64,000 nt of DNA from Actinobacteria bacterium IMCC25003 (GTDB lineage: Bacteria > Actinomycetota > Actinomycetes > Nanopelagicales > Nanopelagicaceae): contig CP015603.1 in NCBI GenBank assembly GCA_002284855.1, positions 930,001-994,000 on the forward strand, given 5' to 3'. Under the pieces are notes generated by a model, which did no database searches, was not told the DNA's origin, and saw nothing but the letters and a program-made list of their open reading frames with translations. Position numbers and translations under genes: made by a program. This document shows, one piece after another, positions 26,919-37,251 of this stretch; the stretch's first letter is position 1; each line of letters begins with the position of its first letter.

Positions 26919-28853
26919 TTAGGTGTCAAGTATCTCGCCGGTGGCCATATCAACGCCTGCGACTTCAACGCCAGAGTGAGTGAGGTTCTGCAGGTGGTTG
27001 AAGATAATCGTTGCAATCGTGGCTCCAATGCCAGGTGTTGCAGCAAGCTCTTCTGCTGTCGCCTTGCGCATCGCAGTGACCGAACCGAAGCGCTCGAGAA
27101 GCGCTGCACGTCGAGTCTCTCCCAGTTGTGGAATTTCATCGAGGAGAGATTCCAGCATCACCTTGGAGCGACGGGATCTATGGAAGGTAATGGCAAATCT
27201 ATGGGCTTCATCGCGAATACGTTGTAAGAGATACATGCCCTCCGAGGTACGCGGCAAGATCAGTGGATCCTTATCTCCTGGCATCCAGACTTCTTCGAGG
27301 CGTTTAGCTAGACCACAGAGTGCGACATTTGTAATTCCAAGTTCATCAAGTGCGCGTTGCGCAGCTGCAACTTGTGGAGCGCCGCCATCGACAACGATGA
27401 GTTGTGGTGGATATGCGAACTTACTGAGTTTGCCTCCGGTTTCAGCAACTTCGCTCTGATTCACATTGCGGTCGGCAAGCAGTCGCTTCATGCGACGAGT
27501 TATGACTTGATGCATCGCTCGGGTGTCATCTTGCGCTGTATCAGTATCGATGATGAATCTGCGGTACTCGCTCTTCTTGGCTAAGCCATCTTCAAAGACA
27601 ACCATGGATGCAACGACGGAAGTGCCAGAGATATTGGAGATGTCGTAGCACTCGATACGCAGTGGTGTGCGAGAGAGTTGAAGCTCTTCCTCTAGCTCTA
27701 GCAGCGCCTTACCTGAAACAGCTGCATCTGTTGCTCGCTTACTGAGATATTGGACGAGGGCATAGTGTGCATTGCGTTCGACAGTCTGCAGGAGCTCAAC
27801 TTTCTCACCGCGTTGTGGAACTTTGATCGCAACCTTGGCGCCCCGAAGAGAGGTTAACCATTCCTCGAGCGCTGCTCGATCTACAGGTTCATGATTGAGG
27901 TAAATCTCCGAAGGAATATCGGTAGGTGCGCTCTGGCTATAGATGGAGAAGAAGAGCGAGCCAATTTGATCATCGCCTTCGAGGGCGCGTTCTTGATCAA
28001 CAATCCATGACCGTGATCCCTTAATGGATCCACGTCGAACGATAAAGATTGAACCGGCAGCATGGAGGCCCTCTTCATGGAGTGAGATGAAATCTCCATC
28101 GAGGTCATCGGAGAGATTGCCTTGTGTAGAACGTTGCGCCTTTTCAAATGATTCAATCTGATCGCGTAATCGAGCTGCACGTTCAAACTCTTCCTTGTCA
28201 GATGCTGTCGCCATCTCTGCTCGTAAGGTGGGAAGAAGGTTCTCCATACCCTTCTCCATAAAGGCATCGAGCTTTACGGCAATCTCTCTATGTTCTTCAG
28301 GGGTTACCCAGCCAACACAAGGAGCCGCGCACTTTCCGATATCCCCCAATAAACATTGGCGCTTAGTGCGCTGAGCGCGTTGAAAGTTGCCGGCGCTACA
28401 GGAGCGCACAGGAAATACCTTGAGAAGTACTTCATATGTATTGCGAAGCGCCCATGCATTTGTATACGGACCAAAGTATTTGAGGCCAGGGCGCTTCTCT
28501 TTGCGCGTGATGAAGATGCGCGGAAATTCATCTGCCATAGAAATTGCTAAGTACGGATATGACTTATCGTCCTTAAATTGAACGTTGTAGGTCGGGTGAT
28601 ATTGCTTGATCCAGGAAAATTCGAGAGCGAGTGCTTCAAGCTCGGTTCCCACAATCGTCCAATCAACGCGTACTGCTTCATGAACCATCCGATACGTCTT
28701 CTGTGCCAGGTTTGATCCAAAGTAGGTTGTGAGGCGGTTCTTCAGATTCTTCGCCTTGCCGACATAGATCACCTTGTCGCTTGCGTTATAGAAACGGTAG
28801 ACGCCCGGCTCTTCAGGAATCTCCTTAGGGCGATAACTGGATGGCTCGGCCAT
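26919..28853 (-). CDS. uvrC: Excinuclease ABC subunit C
   Basis: Makes the two incisions around a DNA lesion in nucleotide excision repair. 644 residues. N-terminal GIY-YIG nuclease (GVYRFYNASDKVIYVGKAKNLKNRL, 17-41), UVR/UvrB-binding region (DKEEFERAARLRDQIESFEKA), RNase H-like C-terminal nuclease (IECYDISNISGTSVVASMVVFEDG, IVVDGGAPQV) and helix-hairpin-helix motifs (TPGIGATIATII). Two nt after uvrA. Confidence 0.98.
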   Translation of the reverse strand: MAEPSSYRPKEIPEEPGVYRFYNASDKVIYVGKAKNLKNRLTTYFGSNLAQKTYRMVHEAVRVDWTIVGTELEALALEFSWIKQYHPTYNVQFKDDKSYPYLAISMADEFPRIFITRKEKRPGLKYFGPYTNAWALRNTYEVLLKVFPVRSCSAGNFQRAQRTKRQCLLGDIGKCAAPCVGWVTPEEHREIAVKLDAFMEKGMENLLPTLRAEMATASDKEEFERAARLRDQIESFEKAQRSTQGNLSDDLDGDFISLHEEGLHAAGSIFIVRRGSIKGSRSWIVDQERALEGDDQIGSLFFSIYSQSAPTDIPSEIYLNHEPVDRAALEEWLTSLRGAKVAIKVPQRGEKVELLQTVERNAHYALVQYLSKRATDAAVSGKALLELEEELQLSRTPLRIECYDISNISGTSVVASMVVFEDGLAKKSEYRRFIIDTDTAQDDTRAMHQVITRRMKRLLADRNVNQSEVAETGGKLSKFAYPPQLIVVDGGAPQVAAAQRALDELGITNVALCGLAKRLEEVWMPGDKDPLILPRTSEGMYLLQRIRDEAHRFAITFHRSRRSKVMLESLLDEIPQLGETRRAALLERFGSVTAMRKATAEELAATPGIGATIATIIFNHLQNLTHSGVEVAGVDMATGEILDT

Positions 28854-28855
28854 GG

Positions 28856-31744
28856 TTACTTCTTTTTTGGAGTCTTAGCGACAGTTTTACTTGGAGTTGC
28901 TCTGCGATTGGAGGCAAGTATTTCAGCAAGGTATTGGCCGGTGTAACTTTCTTTGACCTTGGCAACCTGCTCTGGCGTTCCTTCGGCAACAACGGTGCCG
29001 CCACGGAAGCCACCTTCAGGTCCCATATCGATAACCCAGTCAGAAGATTTAATGACATCGAGATTATGCTCGATCACAATGACGGTATTACCTGATTCAA
29101 CGAGACGCTTGAGAACACCTAATAGTTTATTGACATCTTCGAAGTGAAGACCTGTCGTAGGCTCATCGAGAACATAAATGGTGCGTCCGGTAGATCGACG
29201 TTGAAGTTCGGTTGCGAGCTTGACGCGTTGCGCTTCTCCGCCTGAAAGTGTGGGAGCAGATTGCCCCAAGCGAACGTAACCCAGTCCCACATCGCAGAGA
29301 GTCTTGAGATAGCGAGCGATAGTGGGAACAGATTCAAAGAATTCGTGTGCGATTTCGATTGGCATATCGAGAACCTGGGCAATGGTCTTGCCTTTGTAAT
29401 GCACTTCAAGAGTCTCGCGGTTGTAGCGCGCACCGTGGCAGACCTCGCAAGGAACATAGACATCGGGTAAGAAATTCATCTCGATTGTGATGGTTCCGTC
29501 GCCTGAACAGTTCTCGCATCGTCCACCTTTAACGTTAAAGGAGAAGCGACCTTGCTGATAACCGCGCACCTTTGCTTCGGTGGTTTCTGCAAAGAGAGCA
29601 CGCACCTTATCGAAGACGCCTGTATACGTTGCTGGGTTTGAACGTGGAGTGCGACCGATGGGCGATTGATCGACGTGAACAACTTTATCGAGTTGATCAA
29701 TTCCGGTAACGGTGCGGTGGCGACCAGGAACGAGGCGTGCCCCATTGAGTTTATTGGCAAGAGTTGTATAGAGAATGTCATTGACGAGCGTAGATTTTCC
29801 AGAGCCCGAAACGCCTGTGACAGATACAAAGAGTCCGAGTGGAATCGAGACTTCAATATCTTTCAAGTTATTCTCTTTCGCACCCTTGATGACAAGTTGT
29901 CGCTTTGGATCCACTGGTCGGCGCGAATCTGGAATCTCTATCGATTTTCGTCCAGAGAGGTAAGCGCCAGTGATGGATTCTTCAGAGGCGATGAGCTCTT
30001 CATAAGAACCTGAGACAACAACTTTGCCGCCATGCTCTCCTGCACCTGGTCCGATATCAACAACCCAATCGGCGGTGCGAATCGTCTCTTCATCGTGCTC
30101 GACGACGATGAGAGTATTTCCAAGATCGCGAAGTCGAGTGAGTGTGTCGATGAGGCGACGGTTATCGCGTTGATGGAGTCCGATAGATGGTTCGTCGAGA
30201 ACATAAAGCACGCCGACAAGTCCTGAACCAATCTGCGTTGCCAAGCGAATACGCTGCGCCTCACCACCTGAAAGCGTTGCTGCTGGGCGATCGAGTGAAA
30301 GGTAATCGAGCCCCACATCGAGCAAGAAGCCAAGACGCGCATGAACTTCTTTCATCACTCGCTCTGCAATCTGCGCTTCACGCTTATTGAGAGTTACCTG
30401 CTTGAGAAATGTTGCGCAATCGTCGATAGAAAGTGAGCAGACTTCGGCGATGCTTTTGCCGCCAAGAGTTACTGCGAGAACTTCAGGCTTGAGACGAGCT
30501 CCCTTACATGCCGGACATGGTGTCTCGCGCATATATGCCTCGTACTTATCGCGACTGTAATCGCTATCGGTCTCGCTGTGGCGGCGATGAATAAATGGAA
30601 CGACGCCTTCAAAACCGGTGGAGTAATTTCGCACACGGCCATAACGGTTCTTGAATTTAACATGCACTTCATATTCAAATCCGTTGATGATTGCATCTTT
30701 GGCTTTGGCAGAGAGCTTCTTCCAGGGGTTATCGAGTGAGAAGCGAAGTTCTTCAGAGAGCGCTTCGAGGAGGCGAAGGAAGTATTCAGAAGATTGTCCC
30801 CCAGCCCATGGCGCGATTGCGCCCTCGTTAATCGAAATAGAGTCATCGGGGATGATTAAATCTTCATCCACTTCGAGTTTTGTTCCGATACCTGAACATT
30901 CTGGACATGCCCCGAAGGGTGAGTTGAACGAGAAAGAGCGCGGTTCGAGTTCTTCAAAGGAGAGATTGCAATCATGGCAAGCAAGATGCTCGCTGTAAGT
31001 ATGTTCTTTCTCAGGACCTTTGGCATCAACGAAGTCGAGAAGGACGAGTCCGTTTCCAAGGCGTAGCGCTGTCTCAATGGAGTCGGTAAGGCGTGACTTA
31101 CTTTCAGCCTTTGCCGTTAAACGATCGATGACAACTTCGATTGTGTGCTTCTCTTGCTTCTTCAACTTCGGTGGTTCGGTGAGCTGAATGGTTTCTCCAT
31201 CCACGCGCGCACGTGAATAGCCTTGCGTCACTAGCTCTGCAAAGAGATCGACAAATTCGCCCTTACGTTCACGGATGACAGGGGCAAGAACCTGGAACTT
31301 TGTCGTCGCTGGCATGGTGAGAATTTGGTCAACAATTTGCTGTGGGCTCTGTCGCGAAACCGCTTTGCCACACTTTGGACAATGTGGGCGACCTGCGCGT
31401 GCAAAGAGCAGGCGGAAGTAGTCGTAAACCTCAGTAATTGTTCCTACTGTCGAACGTGGATTGCGGTTCGTTGATTTCTGATCGATTGAGACTGCAGGAG
31501 AAAGTCCCTCAATGAAATCAACATCGGGCTTATCCATCTGGCCCAAAAATTGGCGCGCATAAGCAGAGAGTGATTCAACGTAGCGACGTTGCCCTTCGGC
31601 AAAGATGGTGTCGAATGCAAGGCTTGATTTTCCTGAACCTGAAAGACCGGTGAAGACAATCAGCGCATCGCGTGGAAGTTCGATGGAGACATCTTTGAGG
31701 TTATGTTCGCGGGCGCCGCGGACAACCAACTTATCGATGCTCAT
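28856..31744 (-). CDS. uvrA: Excinuclease ABC subunit A
   Basis: Damage-recognition ATPase of nucleotide excision repair; loads UvrB. 962 residues with two ABC modules: Walker [11 protein letters not shown] (33-42) and [10 protein letters not shown], signatures LSGGEAQR in both halves, and zinc modules around [36 protein letters not shown] and [10 protein letters not shown]. The C-terminus ends in a short Lys-rich tail ([13 protein letters not shown]). Overlaps uvrB by 4 nt. Confidence 0.99.
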   Translation of the reverse strand: MSIDKLVVRGAREHNLKDVSIELPRDALIVFTGLSGSGKSSLAFDTIFAEGQRRYVESLSAYARQFLGQMDKPDVDFIEGLSPAVSIDQKSTNRNPRSTVGTITEVYDYFRLLFARAGRPHCPKCGKAVSRQSPQQIVDQILTMPATTKFQVLAPVIRERKGEFVDLFAELVTQGYSRARVDGETIQLTEPPKLKKQEKHTIEVVIDRLTAKAESKSRLTDSIETALRLGNGLVLLDFVDAKGPEKEHTYSEHLACHDCNLSFEELEPRSFSFNSPFGACPECSGIGTKLEVDEDLIIPDDSISINEGAIAPWAGGQSSEYFLRLLEALSEELRFSLDNPWKKLSAKAKDAIINGFEYEVHVKFKNRYGRVRNYSTGFEGVVPFIHRRHSETDSDYSRDKYEAYMRETPCPACKGARLKPEVLAVTLGGKSIAEVCSLSIDDCATFLKQVTLNKREAQIAERVMKEVHARLGFLLDVGLDYLSLDRPAATLSGGEAQRIRLATQIGSGLVGVLYVLDEPSIGLHQRDNRRLIDTLTRLRDLGNTLIVVEHDEETIRTADWVVDIGPGAGEHGGKVVVSGSYEELIASEESITGAYLSGRKSIEIPDSRRPVDPKRQLVIKGAKENNLKDIEVSIPLGLFVSVTGVSGSGKSTLVNDILYTTLANKLNGARLVPGRHRTVTGIDQLDKVVHVDQSPIGRTPRSNPATYTGVFDKVRALFAETTEAKVRGYQQGRFSFNVKGGRCENCSGDGTITIEMNFLPDVYVPCEVCHGARYNRETLEVHYKGKTIAQVLDMPIEIAHEFFESVPTIARYLKTLCDVGLGYVRLGQSAPTLSGGEAQRVKLATELQRRSTGRTIYVLDEPTTGLHFEDVNKLLGVLKRLVESGNTVIVIEHNLDVIKSSDWVIDMGPEGGFRGGTVVAEGTPEQVAKVKESYTGQYLAEILASNRRATPSKTVAKTPKKK

Positions 31745-33816
31745 GTACCAGCCTCATCCATTCCGCGGAGTTCGCGCTTTAAATCTTTCAATTCATCACG
31801 TAGTCGAGCTGCGAGTTCAAATTGAAGTTCATCAGCTGCACTACGCATCTGCTCGGTGAGGGAGCCTATCAACGCAATCAGTTCTTGGCGCGGCATGGAA
31901 TCTGTTGGGTTGGATGAGAACGGAAGTACTGCGCTGGACTTCTTCCCCTTCAGTGCCGCCATGATGTCATCTGTGTCATCGCTCTCTTGGGCGATGAGAT
32001 CGGTGATATCTGAAATCTTCTTACGTAGCGGTTGCGGGTCGACGCCTCTTTCGAGGTTATAGGCGACCTGCTTTGCACGTCGACGGTTGGTCTCATCAAT
32101 CGCCTTGGTCATCGATGCGGTCATATTGTCGGCATACATATGAACTTCACCCGAAACGTTTCGGGCAGCGCGGCCAATAGTCTGGATAAGAGAGGTTGCA
32201 GAACGTAGGAAGCCTTCCTTATCTGCATCGAGAATTGCAACCAGTGAAACCTCGGGAAGATCGAGCCCTTCTCGGAGCAAGTTGATACCGATGAGAACGT
32301 CGTACTCACCACTGCGAAGTTCGCGTAAGAGTTCGACGCGGCGGAGAGTGTCTACTTCAGAGTGGAGGTAGCGAACTCGAACACCCTTTTCCTGCAAATA
32401 GTCGGTGAGATCTTCAGACATCTTTTTGGTCAGAGTCGTTACAAGTACACGTTCATTACGTTCGGCGCGGATATTGATCTCGTGCAGAAGGTCATCAATC
32501 TGGCCCTTAATTGGCTTGATGACAATCTGGGGATCAACGAGTCCTGTCGGGCGAATAACTTGTTCGACGACGTCTCCCCCAACCTTCTCCATCTCATACT
32601 TGCCTGGAGTCGCAGAGAGATAAACCTTTTGGCCGGTTCGTTCGAGAAATTCTGGCCACTTCAATGGGCGGTTGTCGAGTGCGCTTGGAAGACGGAATCC
32701 ATGTTCGACAAGGGTGCGCTTACGTGCCGCATCCCCCTCAAACATGGCGCCAATCTGAGGAACCGTGACGTGACTTTCATCGATAACAACTAAGAAATCT
32801 TCTGGGAAGTAGTCGAGAAGACAGTTAGGCGGGGAACCTGGTTCGCGACCATCCAGGTGTCGAGAATAGTTTTCGATTCCCGAACAGAATCCAAGTTGCT
32901 CCATCATCTCCAAATCAAATGTTGTGCGCATACGTAAGCGCTGTTCTTCAAGTAACTTTCCTTGTTTTGTGAAGAGATTGAGCTGTACTTGAAGTTCATC
33001 TTGAATATCACTCATAGCGCGCTTCATTGTTTCAGGGCCGGCGGCATAGTGTGTAGCCGGAAAGATATAGATTTCTTCCTCTTCGTGCACAATCTCACCA
33101 GTGAGCGGATTGAGGGTCATAATCTTCTCAATCTCATCGCCGAACATCTCGATGCGAACCGCAAGTTCTTCATACATTGGAATGATTTCAACGGTATCCC
33201 CTCGAACTCGGAAGGTTCCGCGCTCAAAAGCCATATCGTTTCGCTTATATTGCACATCAACGAACTTACGAAGCAAAACGTTGCGCTCGACTTCATCGCC
33301 GACTTTGAGCCGAATCATTCGGTCGATGTACTCCTGTGGCGTACCAAGACCGTAAATACACGAGACAGTCGCTACAACGATGACATCGCGACGGGTAAGG
33401 AGTGAGTTTGTTGCTGAGTGGCGAAGTCTTTCGACCTCATCGTTAACGCTGGAATCCTTCTCGATAAAGGTATCGGTCTGCGGAACATAGGCTTCTGGTT
33501 GGTAATAGTCGTAATAAGAAACAAAGTACTCAACCGCATTATTGGGAAGAAGCTCGCGGAATTCAGTTGCAAGCTGAGCAGCAAGAGTCTTGTTAGGAGC
33601 CAATACGAGGGTTGGTCTCTGAAGACGCTCTATCAGCCAAGCAGTTGTCGCGGACTTTCCGGTTCCAGTTGCGCCAAGGAGGACCACATCTTTTTCGCCC
33701 GCATTGATGCGACGAGCGATCTCTTCGATTGCGGCTGGCTGATCGCCTGCAGGAACATAATCGCTGATGACCTGAAAGGGTGCGACCTTTCGCTGTAAAT
33801 CGGTTACTGGGCGCAC
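31741..33816 (-). CDS. uvrB: Excinuclease ABC subunit B
   Basis: Helicase-like damage verification subunit. 691 residues. Walker [12 protein letters not shown] (49-59), beta-hairpin [25 protein letters not shown]-like DESH (VVIDESHVT), helicase motif [11 protein letters not shown], and a C-terminal UVR domain ([31 protein letters not shown]) that contacts UvrC. Members of the uvrB-uvrA-uvrC set are contiguous here, downstream of coaE by 4 nt. Confidence 0.99.
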   Translation of the reverse strand: MRPVTDLQRKVAPFQVISDYVPAGDQPAAIEEIARRINAGEKDVVLLGATGTGKSATTAWLIERLQRPTLVLAPNKTLAAQLATEFRELLPNNAVEYFVSYYDYYQPEAYVPQTDTFIEKDSSVNDEVERLRHSATNSLLTRRDVIVVATVSCIYGLGTPQEYIDRMIRLKVGDEVERNVLLRKFVDVQYKRNDMAFERGTFRVRGDTVEIIPMYEELAVRIEMFGDEIEKIMTLNPLTGEIVHEEEEIYIFPATHYAAGPETMKRAMSDIQDELQVQLNLFTKQGKLLEEQRLRMRTTFDLEMMEQLGFCSGIENYSRHLDGREPGSPPNCLLDYFPEDFLVVIDESHVTVPQIGAMFEGDAARKRTLVEHGFRLPSALDNRPLKWPEFLERTGQKVYLSATPGKYEMEKVGGDVVEQVIRPTGLVDPQIVIKPIKGQIDDLLHEINIRAERNERVLVTTLTKKMSEDLTDYLQEKGVRVRYLHSEVDTLRRVELLRELRSGEYDVLIGINLLREGLDLPEVSLVAILDADKEGFLRSATSLIQTIGRAARNVSGEVHMYADNMTASMTKAIDETNRRRAKQVAYNLERGVDPQPLRKKISDITDLIAQESDDTDDIMAALKGKKSSAVLPFSSNPTDSMPRQELIALIGSLTEQMRSAADELQFELAARLRDELKDLKRELRGMDEAGT

Positions 33817-33820
33817 GTGG

Positions 33821-34417
33821 TTAGCCTAGCGATTGAGGTACGAGAACGCTCTCCCAGAGATTTTCCACCTGTCTGAGCAGGGAATCTTCATCACCATCGT
33901 TGCGAATCACTGAATCTGCCACCGCGGTACGGGCTTCTTCAGTGGCCTGCGATGCCATCCGCTTTTCAATCTGAGAGATGTAGAGCCCCTTCTTGAGAAG
34001 ACGCTCTTTGCGCAGCTCTATATCGGATTCAACGGTAATCACATAATCAAATTTCTCAGCAGCTCCGGTTTCAACCAAGAGTGGGATTTCATAAATCAAA
34101 ATATCGTCAATCTTTAAATCAGCGACCGCTTCAGCGAAGAGCGCCTGTACACGGGGATGGATGATTGCCTCTAAATCTTTACGGGCTTGCTCATCGCTAA
34201 AAACAATTTCAGCTAACTTCTTCCGATCGATATCGCCATTAACAATGACCTCATCGCCGAACCGCAGCATCACATCGGCAAAACCATCGGAGCCGCGTTC
34301 AATTGCCATTCGAGCTAATTGATCGGCATCAATAACAAGCGCTCCTAAACGAGCAAAGAATTCGGCAACAGTTGATTTACCTGCACCAATTCCACCTGTG
34401 AGCCCAACAACCAACAT
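33821..34417 (-). CDS. coaE: Dephospho-CoA kinase
   Basis: Final step of coenzyme A synthesis, phosphorylating dephospho-CoA. 198 residues. P-loop [12 protein letters not shown] (6-17), DADQLAR (35-41), a CoA-binding region [10 protein letters not shown] and [15 protein letters not shown]. The ATG is preceded by a 135-nt spacer that carries the rpsA terminator, so coaE likely starts its own transcript or depends on read-through. First gene of coaE-uvrB-uvrA-uvrC. Confidence 0.97.
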   Translation of the reverse strand: MLVVGLTGGIGAGKSTVAEFFARLGALVIDADQLARMAIERGSDGFADVMLRFGDEVIVNGDIDRKKLAEIVFSDEQARKDLEAIIHPRVQALFAEAVADLKIDDILIYEIPLLVETGAAEKFDYVITVESDIELRKERLLKKGLYISQIEKRMASQATEEARTAVADSVIRNDGDEDSLLRQVENLWESVLVPQSLG

Positions 34418-34485
34418 GTACTTACCCTACCTTTTACCCACCTTGATAGCTGAAGAAGCAGCCGTTATTGGTCAGTTGAGAAAAG

Positions 34486-34543
34486 AAAAATCCGGCTGGG
34501 TAACGCGAGGTTAAGGAGCAGCTCGCGGCCCAGCCGGATTTTT
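34486..34543 (-). terminator. Strong terminator after rpsA
   Basis: Starting 10 nt after the rpsA stop, AAAAATCCGGCTGGG (34486-34500 on plus) pairs perfectly over 15 bp with CCCAGCCGGATTTTT (34529-34543), with an inner CGCGAG/CTCGCG stem. On the minus strand the second arm ends in TTTTTCTTTTC, a good U-tract. It is symmetrical enough to work in either direction. The clearest intrinsic terminator in the window. Confidence 0.92.
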
Positions 34544-34552
34544 CTTAGTGAA

Positions 34553-35884
34553 CTATTCGGAAACGACGGCTGCTTCTTCAGCTGCCTTTGCTTCTGCCTT
34601 CTGCTTCTTATGCGCCATGAAGCGCTCTTGAGCAACAGCATATTGACGCTCCCACTCTTCGCGCTGAGTGTCGAAGCCTGGCTTCCATTCCTGAGTTTCA
34701 GGATCGAAACCTTCTGGATAGATGAAGTTGCCTTCAGCATCGTAGCGAGCAGCCATTCCGTACTGAGTTGGATCGAATGCTTCGATCTCAACTTCATGTC
34801 CTTCATTAGCTTGCTTCAATGAGAGTGAGATGCGACGACGCTCAAGATCGATATCGATGATCTTGACGAAGAGTTCGTCATCTACTGCAACAACCTGCTC
34901 TGGGATCTCAACGTGGCGTTCTGCCAACTCTGAGATGTGAACGAGGCCTTCAATACCTTCGTGAACACGGATGAATGCACCGAATGGAACAAGCTTTGTT
35001 ACGACGCCTGGCACAACGGTGTTAATTGAGTGAGTACGCGCAAATGCCTGCCATGGATCTTCCTGTGTCGCCTTGAGTGAGAGAGAGACACGCTCGCGCT
35101 CGAAATCAACTTCGAGAACTTCTACGGTTACTTCGTCTCCAACTTCAACAACTTCACCTGGGTGATCGATGTGCTTCCATGAAAGCTCTGAAACGTGAAC
35201 GAGACCATCTACGCCACCAAGGTCAACGAATGCACCGAAGTTAACGATTGATGAGACAACGCCTGAACGAACCTGACCCTTTTGGAGCTGGTTAAGGAAT
35301 TCAGTACGTGACTGTGACTGTGTCTGCTCGAGGAATGCACGACGTGAAAGCACAACGTTGTTGCGGTTCTTGTCGAGCTCGATGATGCGCGCCTCAACCT
35401 GCTTACCTATGTAAGGAGTGAGGTCGCGAACGCGACGCATTTCGACGAGGGAAGCTGGCAAGAAGCCGCGCAATCCGATATCGACGATGAGTCCGCCCTT
35501 AACAACTTCAATAACTGTTCCGACGACAACTTCGTCGCGTTCCTTCTTGCCTTCGATCTCTCCCCATGCACGCTCGTACTGAGCACGCTTCTTAGAGAGG
35601 ATAAGGCGTCCTTCTTTATCTTCCTTCTGAAGAACGAGAGCTTCGACTTTATCTCCAACTTTGACGATGTCATTTGGATCTGCATCGTGGCGGATGGAGA
35701 GTTCGCGTGACGGAATTACGCCTTCAGTCTTGTAACCGACGTCAAGGAGTACTTCTTCGCGATCAATTTGAACGACTGTGCCAATGACGAGGTCTCCGTC
35801 ACTGAAATTTCTGATTGTGCCTTCGATTGCGGCTAGAAAATCTTCTGCTGATCCAATGTCATTTACTGCGATTTGTGTAGTCAA
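34553..35884 (-). CDS. rpsA: 30S ribosomal protein S1
   Basis: RNA-binding protein that helps mRNAs dock to the 30S subunit. 443 residues with four S1/OB-fold repeats (roughly 35-105, 120-190, 205-275 and 290-362; GVVSSIVNFGAFVDLGGVDGLVHVSELSW marks the third) and a charged C-terminal tail, as in other actinobacteria. Start is TTG 35884 after GGAG. Single-gene transcript ended by the strong hairpin. Its upstream region carries a direct repeat. Confidence 0.97.
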   Translation of the reverse strand: MTTQIAVNDIGSAEDFLAAIEGTIRNFSDGDLVIGTVVQIDREEVLLDVGYKTEGVIPSRELSIRHDADPNDIVKVGDKVEALVLQKEDKEGRLILSKKRAQYERAWGEIEGKKERDEVVVGTVIEVVKGGLIVDIGLRGFLPASLVEMRRVRDLTPYIGKQVEARIIELDKNRNNVVLSRRAFLEQTQSQSRTEFLNQLQKGQVRSGVVSSIVNFGAFVDLGGVDGLVHVSELSWKHIDHPGEVVEVGDEVTVEVLEVDFERERVSLSLKATQEDPWQAFARTHSINTVVPGVVTKLVPFGAFIRVHEGIEGLVHISELAERHVEIPEQVVAVDDELFVKIIDIDLERRRISLSLKQANEGHEVEIEAFDPTQYGMAARYDAEGNFIYPEGFDPETQEWKPGFDTQREEWERQYAVAQERFMAHKKQKAEAKAAEEAAVVSE

Positions 35885-35892
35885 GATGCTCC

Positions 35893-35918
35893 GTAGGGAT
35901 AGAAAGTAGTAGGGATAG
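35893..35918. repeat. Perfect 10-bp direct repeat in the rpsA leader
   Basis: GTAGGGATAG (plus strand) occurs at 35893-35902 and again at 35909-35918, a 16-bp period, ending 9 nt before the rpsA TTG start. On the mRNA this is CTATCCCTAC twice. It could bind a regulator or S1 itself; function unknown. Confidence 0.6.
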
Positions 35919-36009
35919 GACTATTAAATTTTTCCTTTGCAGGGGCGCTAAGGGTATTGGTGAGGGTGATTGAGAGGCAAATCCACGCATAGAAAGGAGC
36001 CTCTTCCAA

Positions 36010-36015
36010 TAGACT
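36010..36015 (+). promoter_or_regulatory. Candidate -10 box for the MFS gene
   Basis: TAGACT ends 9 nt before the ATG at 36025. No Shine-Dalgarno sequence precedes the ATG, so the transcript may have a leader of only 2-3 nt. No clear -35 box. Confidence 0.3.
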
Positions 36016-36024
36016 GGCTGTGCA

Positions 36025-37251
36025 ATGAAGCGATATGTTGAACTATTCCGAATTCCCAATGTGTGGGTTCTTCTTATCGCCTGCTTTCCAGCACGCGTTG
36101 CCTATGGAATGGTTGGACTTTCAATCTTCTTTAAGGCAGAACAATCCACTGGTTCGATTGCATTTGCAGGTATTGCCATCGGCCTCAACGCTGCTGCTGG
36201 CTCTTTCACCGCAGGTATTCGCGGCTCCATTATGGATAAATATGGACAGACGTGGCCATTACGCGTCATGGTTCCTGGGTATGCGGCGATGGCCTTTGCG
36301 CTCAACGCCATGCACTCAAAACCGCTGATGTTGATCTTTGCATTTGCCATGGGACTCAGCGCTCCCCCAATCAATTTATCCGTTCGTCCGCTTTGGAAAA
36401 TTGTTGTTCCTGATGATTTCCTCCGCACCGCATATGCGATGGATACCGCAATCATGAGCACAGCTGGCGTCGTCGGACCTGTGATTGCAACATCACTTGC
36501 ACTTTCATCACACCCTTCTCTCCCTCTCAATCTCTGTGGTGGCTTAATGATTCTGGGTGGTGGCGCACTTGCTCTCACAAAAGTTTCACGCAGTTGGGTT
36601 CCTGAAAAGAAGTCTGCTGATTACCAACCACTCTGGCGCCATAAGCCACTTCAACTCTTGATGATTGAAGGTTGCTTCCTTGGTTTTGGGTGGGGAGTCT
36701 TCGATGTCGCTGTTCCAGCATTTACAACCATTGAAAAAGTTCCACATCTCACAGCCTGGATCTTTACCTCAATGGGAGTTGCCAACATACTCGGCGGACT
36801 CCTTGCAGGTCTCGTTTCAAAGAGAACTTCATCGCTTCGCGCAATGCGTCGCACCTATGGAATCTGGTTCTTTGCATCTATCCCTATGGCGATCTCGTAT
36901 CCAGGTTGGTCGATGATTCTTGCCGGTGCGCTCTTAGGTCTTCTCGGTGGAGCAATCATGGTCTTCTACTGGGAAGTCATGGAAGCAATTCGCCCTAAGG
37001 GATCACCGACGGCGATGATGGGTTGGCTCTGGACCGTTGAAGGAACTTTGATGTCTATCGGTTCTGCAGCAGGTGGAGTAATTTCAGAGAAACTCTCGCC
37101 AACGATTGCACTCTGCATTACAACTGCTTGTATTGGTATTGGTTATGTCATTCTGACTATTGGTAAATCTCGCCTCTCAGCAGCTGACCGTATTCCGACT
37201 GCAGAAGAAGATTTAGAGGCGATGAAAGATAACTCACCGACAACTAGTTAG
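36025..37251 (+). CDS. MFS-family membrane transporter
   Basis: 408 residues with about twelve hydrophobic segments, consistent with a Major Facilitator Superfamily protein. Visible features include MKRYVELFRIPNVWVLLIACFPARVAYGMVGLSIFF at the start and, between helices 2 and 3, GIRGSIMDKYGQTWPLR, an MFS motif-A-like loop. The central cytoplasmic loop (SWVPEKKSADYQPLWRHKPLQ) separates two six-helix halves. The substrate is not recognisable. Similar unassigned MFS genes lie between rpsA and polA in related genomes as far as I recall. Its end overlaps convergent polA by 4 nt. Confidence 0.85.
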   Translation: MKRYVELFRIPNVWVLLIACFPARVAYGMVGLSIFFKAEQSTGSIAFAGIAIGLNAAAGSFTAGIRGSIMDKYGQTWPLRVMVPGYAAMAFALNAMHSKPLMLIFAFAMGLSAPPINLSVRPLWKIVVPDDFLRTAYAMDTAIMSTAGVVGPVIATSLALSSHPSLPLNLCGGLMILGGGALALTKVSRSWVPEKKSADYQPLWRHKPLQLLMIEGCFLGFGWGVFDVAVPAFTTIEKVPHLTAWIFTSMGVANILGGLLAGLVSKRTSSLRAMRRTYGIWFFASIPMAISYPGWSMILAGALLGLLGGAIMVFYWEVMEAIRPKGSPTAMMGWLWTVEGTLMSIGSAAGGVISEKLSPTIALCITTACIGIGYVILTIGKSRLSAADRIPTAEEDLEAMKDNSPTTS

